Of a DNA stretch of 64,000 bases, positions 56,700-64,000 are shown in pieces (within the stretch, counting starts at the first letter, position 1; each line of letters opens with the position of its first letter). This stretch comes from Diphasiastrum complanatum (taxonomy: Eukaryota > Streptophyta > Lycopodiopsida > Lycopodiales > Lycopodiaceae): contig CM055092.1 of the NCBI GenBank assembly GCA_029204225.1, positions 17,355,921 to 17,419,920 of the forward strand, written 5' to 3'. Below the pieces are notes generated by a model that ran no database searches, was not told the origin of the DNA, and saw nothing but the letters and a program-made list of their open reading frames with translations. Both the position numbers and the translations under genes were made by a program.

Positions 56700-59600
56700 T
56701 TGATTAGATAGGATACCTGGTACATTGACAGTGGAGCGTCCAAGCACATGACTTCGAGGAAGGAGTGGTTTTCGGAATTCAAGGAAATCCACAATGGCGA
56801 TGAAGTTGGACAAGCTGATGGCCAATTGCTACATGTGAAAGTATTTGGAGTGGTACCAGTGAAGCTAGCCAGCGGAATGATAAAGTGGATAAGCAATGTG
56901 CAATATGTTCTTGGTTTAGCTAACAATTTACTATCAGTTGAGACGATGGCTGATCAACAACTCAAGGACATCAAGAATCACTACAAAGTGATTGCTACAA
57001 GAGCTAGAGTCAACGGAAATCGACTCTATAAACTAAATGTGAGAGCTTTTACTCAAGCTATGGTAAGCATTGTTGATAGTCGAAGTCATCTTTGGCATCA
57101 ACGATTTGGTCATATCAGTGCTCAAAGTTTACAAATTTTGAAAAGACATAATCTTGTTATTGGATTGCCTGATATTTCTTTTGAAGGAAAAATCTGTGAA
57201 GGTTGCATTTTGGGAAAACACCACACAGAGAGGTTTCCCAAAAGTGGAGCAAGGAGATCCAGTGACATCCTAGATCTTGTCCACAGTGATCTATGAGGAC
57301 CAATGCAAACTAGATCTCTTAGTGGCTACTATTACTTTATTGCCTTTATTGATGATTATAGCATATGCATTTGGATTTATTTCATAAGCAAGAAATCAAA
57401 CGCTTTTGCTAAGTTCAAGGAATTCAAGGCATTAGTTGAAAAGCAAACAGGAAGTTACATCAAAATCTTAAGATCTGATGGAGGTGGTGAGTATTTTTTG
57501 ACAGTTATTGATTTTTGCAAAGATCAATGGATCAAGAGGCAGACTACAACACCTTATTCACCACAGCAAAACAGAGTTGCAGAGCGAAAGAATAGATCCA
57601 TTGTTGAGATGGCCAGGGCAATGCTCAAAAAAAAGGGTATGCCAAACACCTTTTGGACAGAAGCTTGCAGCACAGCTACGCACATCCTGAATCGATGTCC
57701 TACGAAATCTGTGGAAGGTAAAACACCTCATGAAGCTTTTACTAGAAAAAAATAATATTTCTCATTTGAGAGTATTTGGTTGTGATGCTTATGCTCATAT
57801 TCCTGATGAGAAACGAAGGAAATTGGATGCAAAAGCTATCAAGAGTATTTTCCTTGGATATGATGAGAAGGCCAAGTCATATAGGATGTATGATACAAAT
57901 GCACAGAAGCTTGTGATTTCTAGGGATGCTACATTTGACGAGATGGGTCAAGGTGAACAATCTGAAGAAATCACTAAACCTTTTGATGAGGAAGCGGAAG
58001 TACGGGTCAAGAAAGAAGTGGATTTTGATGCAGAAGATCCAATGGAAAAAGATAAGTTTGAAGCTGAAATCCCTAAGTGAGTACCTAGATGGTACTTATC
58101 AGTCACAGGTGATGCTAAGAAGGGAGATACTCCCAAATCTAGCGAACAGGGAGAGCTTAGAAGGTCAAGCAGAAATTGGAAACCTCCTAGAAGGTTAGAA
58201 ATGAATCTAGCCCTAATGGGTTCCGTGCTAAAGGCTCAAGAACCAAAAATATTTCATGAAGCAAAGGAGCACAAGGAGTGGCATGTAGCAATGGAAACAG
58301 AAATGGAGGCCATATCAAAAATAGGACGTGGAACTTGGTTGAGCTACCTGAGGGTAAGATGCCTATCACTTGCAAATGGATTTATAAGATCAAATATCGA
58401 GCAGATGGGCAACTCAACAAGTACAAGGCACAACTGGTTGTGAGAGGATTTGAGCAGCAGGAAGGCATTGATTTTGAGGAAACCTTCGCACCCGTAGCTA
58501 AGATGGTAACTATACATTCTATCATTGCTATTTCTACTTCTCATGGTTGGAAGATCCAGCAAATGGACGTTAAATATGCCTTTCTTAATGGAGTGCTGGA
58601 TGAAGAGGTGTATTTAGTACAACCTCAAGGATTTGTTGAGCCAGGGAGAGAGCATCTTGTTTGTAAGCTCAACAAAGCTATCTATGGATTGAAGCAAGCA
58701 CCACGGGCGTGGTACTCTTGCATTGATGAACACTTCAAGCGAAGGGGAATGGTAAAGAGTGAGGCTGATCCTAATCTTTACATTCTAAAGCAAGATTCAG
58801 ATATAGTGTTCATTGTTTTGTACGTGGATGATTTAATTATTCAGGAAGTAATGAGAGCTTAATTGATGAAATCAAATCAGATCTTTCCAATGCTTTTGAC
58901 ATGAGCGATCTAGGATTGATCCACTATTGTCTTGTCATTGAAGTATGGCAAAAGGAAGAGGTTGTCTTTCTTACACAAAGCAAGTATGCACGAGATTTGT
59001 TTTATAAGTTCAATATGCAGGATTATAAGACTTTGAGTACACCAATGGATGTCAACATGAAGCTTACTGCATATGATGAATCTGAGAAAGTAGATGCTTA
59101 CTTGTACAGATAGCTGGTGGGTAGTTTGATCTATTTGACACACACGCGGCCTGATATTTCTTATGCTGTTGGTGTTGTTAGTCAATTTATGCAAAATCCT
59201 AGTCAAGCACACTGGAAGTCTGCTAAACATATTCTTAGGTACATTCGAGGGACGTTGAATTTTGGTTTGAAGTATGATCAGCTTGAAGTGCCAATGTTGG
59301 TAGGTTACATAGATGGGTAATATTGATGATAGAAGATCTATCAGTGGTCATACATTCAGTTATGGTACAGCTGCAGTTTCATGGAGCAGCAAAAGGCAAC
59401 CTATAGTAGCCTTATCTTCGACGGAAGCTGAATATCGTGCACTCAGCAATGCGACACAGGAAGCAGTATGGCTACAAAGATTGCTTGTCAATTTAGGTCA
59501 ATCACAGGTGGATGCGACTACTATTTCTTGCGACAACCAAAGATGTGTTCACCTTGCCAAAAATCCAGTTCTACATGCTCAAACCAAGCACATTAAAATA

Positions 59601-59708
59601 CATTATCACTTTGTTCAAGAGAAAATACTTAATGGAACCATTGATCTTGTTTTTTGTAAATCTGAAGATCAAATGGCAGATATTTCTACTAAGCCATTAG
59701 GTTATTAG
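56700..59708 (+). pseudogene. Copia protease-integrase-RT-RNase H of J, decayed
   Basis: Protease WYIDSGASKHMT (Asp at 56,727); integrase LWHQRFGH and CEGCILGK zinc site, HSDL with a stop just after (about 57,294, TGA for GGA), RSDGGGEYF, and PQQNRVAERKNR with the catalytic Glu; a shift in an A run near 57,750; [59 protein letters not shown] and YVDD at 58,821-58,832; a shift near 58,860; a stop at 59,113 (TAG for CAG); RNase H SSTEAEYRALSNAT, CDNQRCVHLAKNP and ADISTKPL. All catalytic motifs are still recognisable, but at least five lesions block expression. Confidence 0.9.
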
Positions 59709-59843
59709 GAATAGAAGAATGTAATTTTATCATTGAGGGAGAGTGTTAGAAACCAGTGATAAACTTGTTACTATTTACGATTTATTGTTGACAGTTGTTA
59801 CCAGTTGTAAGTAGCTGTAGGCTAGTCTATAGTCAACTACTAA

Positions 59844-60087
<244 letters not shown>

Positions 60088-60205
60088 TCAGGGTTTATTG
60101 TACTCTCTTTCATTCAGTGCGATATAGTGTGATGGTGTGTTCTTCCTCTTTCTCTTGGTGATTGCTTCTGGTGATTGATTGATAGTGCTCATCAGATTAT
60201 TAACA

Positions 60206-60689
60206 TGCTTGTTTATGTGGACAAAGGTAAGCAAATAAAGGAAGACACAAAAAACTTGTCTAACTTTGTGTAACTTTCAAACCTCCAAAGGAGCAAAGGA
60301 GCAAAAATAAGCTAACTAAAAAAATGTGAATTTTGAGACATTTTTTATAGGATCAAAAGAAAAAAAAGAAAAACAAAATGCGAATTTTGCAATCTCAAAA
60401 TTCAAGAAACTAACTAAATGTAGCAAAACTTCATCAAAATGGGTAAAGATAGAATCCATTATTCATGATTATTGATCATTCACAAGATTAGGCCTGAAAC
60501 TAGCGCATGATCATAGCCCTCATATGATTGTAGGCACATGAACCATCAATACTATCAAGAAAGCCCAGAGAAGCTTCAAGATCACCAACAGTTCAAAAAT
60601 CATAAAAGTAGCATAGCCTCCAAATTAGCACGACCTCCTCTATTTATAGTGGGTTGATACGAAACTGACAAATCCACTACCATACTTAG
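60206..60689. other. Unassigned sequence
   Basis: No gene seen between the J LTR and the G2 gag. Confidence 0.4.
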
Positions 60690-62840
60690 TGTATGTTAGA
60701 TAGAGCTGCTCAACTTGAAAGATATCAGAAACTTCGTAAAGAGTTTCTCAAAAGACTTCAAGAATCTTTTCAAACAGGAAATTCACCTTTCCAGATTTAT
60801 AACGAAACTTTCTCTGATAATAATTTACCTGAAATATTTCATCCTGAAGTTTATGCTGCAGCTGGGACGCTGTAAATCTAGTTTCTGATCCTGATCCTGA
60901 GAACTTGAATCTCAACCTGAATCTAAACCAGATCTGAAATCTGATCCAGAATCAGAACCTGAGTCTGATCCAAATCCAGATCTAGAACCTGATCTTGAAT
61001 CAAAACCAGAGCCAACTATGGAAGGCCATGTTTCTTGTTTCACTTCAGTTTTGAAAATCAAATATGATTATTTTAAAAAAATATCTTTAGATGATGCTAA
61101 CAGCTATGTTTCACAGTTTGAGTCAATTGCCAATTCGAACAATGAAGGTGCTGATGCTGACAAGCTATGGATCTTTCCTAGTCTTCTGATAAAGTAAGCT
61201 CGCATATAGTACAGCCAAGTTGAACCAGGACATGTGGCTACATGGTTACTGTTGAAAGATACATTTCTGAACCAGTTCAGAGAAATTGGTTATTCATCCA
61301 GAATTCTCGGACAACTCAACAATGTGCGGAAGAAGAGTAAAGAAGTTCTTCGAAGGTATACATGAAAAGTAAAGAATGTAATTGAAAAACTAATCGGAGT
61401 GTATCTTGTCGCGATGTAGGTTGAGTGGTTTTTGGCAGATTTACCACCAAAAGTTGACCGATACTACAGACAAGGAGAAATGACTTCTTTATCAGCAATC
61501 ATAGCAAGAGCTGAGAACTATGAGAATTCAAGGTTAGCACGCAAAAGACGTTCTATCAGATGAACTCGAAAGTCTAAGCATGACTCCAGCGGCAGTGAAG
61601 ACGAATCTAAATTTGAATTCAGTTCAAGTTCTTCTAGTTTCGAATCTGATTCCAATGATTCATCAAACACGAAAATTGATGATGCATATCGAAGAAAGAA
61701 ACGAAAGTCCAAACAAAAAGAAGATAGCAAAAGTACTGAGGACAAGGCTGCAACCTCTATTTTTGAAAAGCTTTGGAAAAGTCATATGGCTGATCTTAAT
61801 AAGAAGTTCAACAATCTGAAAGTTCAAATTTCAGAAGTTGTAGACAAAAGATCGAAAGCTTCTTCTTTACACTCAAAAATATGGTGTACAAAGTGTAGTA
61901 CCTCTGGACATTTGAAAGAAGTCTGCAAATCTATGAATGTAAAGTATGTTGAAGATCCTACTCAGGAAGTGCTCTTTATATTTCAGAATGATGCGACTAC
62001 AGATTATGTTCAGGGTACCACAACACCAATTCAACAAGGCAAACCAAAGTTCACACCAAAAAGACACAATCCACCAGAGTTTGTTGGTCCAGCAACGAAG
62101 TCTACCAATTTGCCAAAACCAGTTTCAAGCAATTGCTATAACTGTGGAGAACCAGGACATTTTTTGCCTGACTGTCCGCAGCCACAAAAGCCAATCAGAG
62201 ATATACCTCTCTACTTGAACTGTAAAGAACCTGGCCACATATATCCTGACAGTCCACAACCGTAAATGCCGCATCCAAAGTACCAGTATGTAGCTACACC
62301 TGTTACTATTGTTGATTCAAAAGTAAAAGCTTCTGCAGATGCTGTTGTACAGATTATTGATGTCATTGAAGACAAATCAACAAAGACGGTTGACCAATCT
62401 TGGCCAAGCGATGTCGAAAAGTTATTCAAAGCTACAACAAGAAGAAAAACCTCCTCGAAACCTGACACAAAAGCTTTTTCAAAGAAGAGGAGAAATTCCT
62501 CGAAGGAGAAATCTTCGAATAAATCTGTAACAAAGGAAGATCTTAAAGCTGATCTTGATTATGATTGTGATGCAGCCAAGCTATTTTCGAAGGATATTTC
62601 TGCGGAAGCTAAAGAAATTATTAATTCCGAATACATATAGTCGCTGCAGAGAAGAAAGTCACATTTGTGAAAGGGGATGTTAAAATCACGAAGACCAAAC
62701 TATTTGATGCCACGATTGACAAGCCTATTTTGAAAGCGAAGACAAAAGACTATGACATTGTAATTAAATTGCTTACATACAACACTTATTATCGAAAACA
62801 GTTAAAAGGTCTCTTTGTCCCTAAGAAAAAGAAATGAAAT
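60690..62840 (+). pseudogene. Gypsy gag of G2, same family as G1
   Basis: Starts MLDRAAQLERYQKLRKEFL; a stop at 60,873; then an acidic Pro-rich repeat stretch (ESEPESDPNPDLEPDLES). A typical gag core follows (WLLLKDTFLNQFREIGYS, KEVLRRY, EWFLADLPPKVDRYY, ARAENYENSRLARKRR) with several stops. From 61,786: EKLWKSHMADLNKKFNNLKV, knuckles CTKCSTSGHLKEVC, CYNCGEPGHFLPDC and a third (LNCKEPGHIYPDS) whose first and last Cys are lost. Then SWPSDVEKLFKATTRR and NTYYRKQLKGLFVPKKKK, as in G1. It is cut near 62,840 by G3. The gag core missing from G1 is preserved here. Confidence 0.8.
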
Positions 62841-62844
62841 TCTC

Positions 62845-64000
62845 TAGTAGATGTTGGTGTATTATCCATTTTTTCAATGCATGAACTATAGCCAACATCT
62901 CCTTGTCATGCGTAGGATATGACATCTCCTTGCCGATCAATTTTTGACTCTCATAGGCAATCACACCATCCTTCTAACTTAGTATGGCTCCTAATCCACC
63001 TCAACAGTCACCTTGAAAGGTAAACTGAAGTCTAGTTGTACCAAAATTGGAGCATTCACCAAGGCCTCCTTTAATTGATTGAAGCTCCTCTAAGCATCTT
63101 CACTGCATTCAAATTTTCCTTTCCTCAACAAGTGCATGAGTGTTGTTGCTATCCATGAAAATTTGAATATGAATCGTCAATAATAAGATGCAAATCCCAT
63201 AAATCCTCTTAAATGTCGCAAAGTTTTAGGGCTCTTCCAATTTTTAACCACCTCAACCTTATGTTGATCCACCTTAATGCCATCTTTAGTCACCATATGC
63301 CCCAAATACTCAATCTCGTGTTGGGTGAACTCACATTTTGACATCTTGGCGAACAACTTATATTCTCGCAACAATTCCAAAACCACTTCCAAGTGCTGAG
63401 CATGTTCTTTTAAGTTTCGGCTATAAATCATAATGTCATCAAAGAACACCAAGATAAATTTGTACAAGTATGGCCCAAAGTTTGGTACATCACTACTTGG
63501 AAGGTAGTCGGTGCATTGGTTAAACCAAAAGGCATAACTTTGAATCGATAATGCCCCCATGTCTGTTCCAAAAGTAGTCTTGTGTTGATCCTCCTTGCTT
63601 ACCTTGATTTGATGATATCCAGAGCGAAGATCAATCTTTGAAAACACTTGTGCTCCTTTAAAGACATCTAATAAGTCATCGACCCGAGGAATTGAGAATC
63701 TATTCTTGATGGTAATCTTATTGAGTGCACAATAATCTACGCACATTCGAAATGTACCATCCTTCTTTTTAACGAGAAGAACGGGTGAGACAAAGGGTGA
63801 TTTACTCTCTGCCCAAAATTAAAGGTAATGTCACCCAACATCTGTAACCACTCGACACCAAGGATCGTGTCGATAGGACCCATGTCGACCACATGGAAGT
63901 TTGATATAAACTCATAGTTACCCATTTGAATCTTGGATTCTGTTGTGATTCTATCACAATTGATGAAATTTCCATCAGCAATCTGTACTCTCAATGGCTT
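62845..64000 (-). pseudogene. Gypsy protease-RT-RNase H of G3, runs off the window
   Basis: Minus strand from 63,994: protease-like VQIADGNFINCDRI, HVVDMGPIDTILGVEWLQMLG. A deletion joins this directly to RT: LLVKKKDGTFRMCVDYCALNKITIKN, KIDLRSGYHQIKV, a stretch near 63,540-63,480 readable in another frame as FKVMPFGLTNAPTTFQ, then VFFDDIMIYSRN (FFDD active site), EYLGHMVTKDGIKVD, LRGFMGFASYY. RNase H scraps reach 62,850 (YESQKLIGKEMSYPTHDKEM, VHALKKW). The lineage differs from G1: it is closer to chromovirus-type gypsy. Confidence 0.85.

Overview
This window looks like nuclear DNA of a land plant with a repeat-rich genome. It is AT-rich and almost wholly made of LTR retrotransposons and their debris. 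Nearly all copia elements carry the TGGTATCAGAGC primer-binding site typical of plant Ty1/copia. The Ty3/gypsy pieces have plant-type reverse transcriptases, and several LTRs carry long (TC)n tracts. I cannot name the species. No complete host gene is evident; the best host-like candidates are 51,410-52,185 (minus) and 31,565-32,032 (plus).

Layout. 1-2,694: unassigned, with one LTR scrap. 2,695-31,555: a decayed minus-strand gypsy element (G1) that forms the bottom of a nested stack. Copia A (3,162-13,861, plus) lies in its 3' end and itself contains copia B (5,626-11,657, minus). Copia C (15,610-21,181, plus, TSD CGATG) splits a coiled-coil ORF of G1. Copia D (23,555-29,847, plus, TSD CATAA, apparently identical LTRs) separates G1 pol from G1 gag. 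31,556-37,149: an unknown ORF, two inverted copies of a TATA/(TC)n-bearing LTR, and gypsy and copia scraps. 37,150-45,241: fragments E, H, I, a solo-like LTR and gypsy integrase debris. 45,242-55,466: microsatellite, a further TC-LTR, copia gag-protease fragment K, a gene-like minus-strand segment and decayed copia L. 55,467-60,205: degenerate copia J with a 3' LTR holding a >200 bp (TC)n. 60,206-64,000: gypsy gag fragment G2 (same family as G1) and gypsy pol fragment G3 (minus).

How the pieces work together. D is the only near-complete autonomous copia (gag, protease, integrase, RT, RNase H in one frame, broken once in RT). B and C form a related non-autonomous family. They keep gag, lack integrase, and carry a long ORF where pol should be; in C this gag-fusion ORF is open for 1,030 codons. 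Pieces of the same ORF recur in E, and its C-terminal segment recurs in A and L. By eye it weakly resembles a very diverged copia RT/RNase H that has lost its YVDD site, so these elements presumably move on enzymes supplied by others. Several LTR families share a CACGTG-centred palindrome (TTCACACGTGTGAA), a possible common promoter element.

The most unusual points are the conserved pol-less ORF, the LTR-age inversion between B and its host A, the integrase-less gypsy G1 with a coiled-coil ORF after RNase H, and the shared LTR palindrome.
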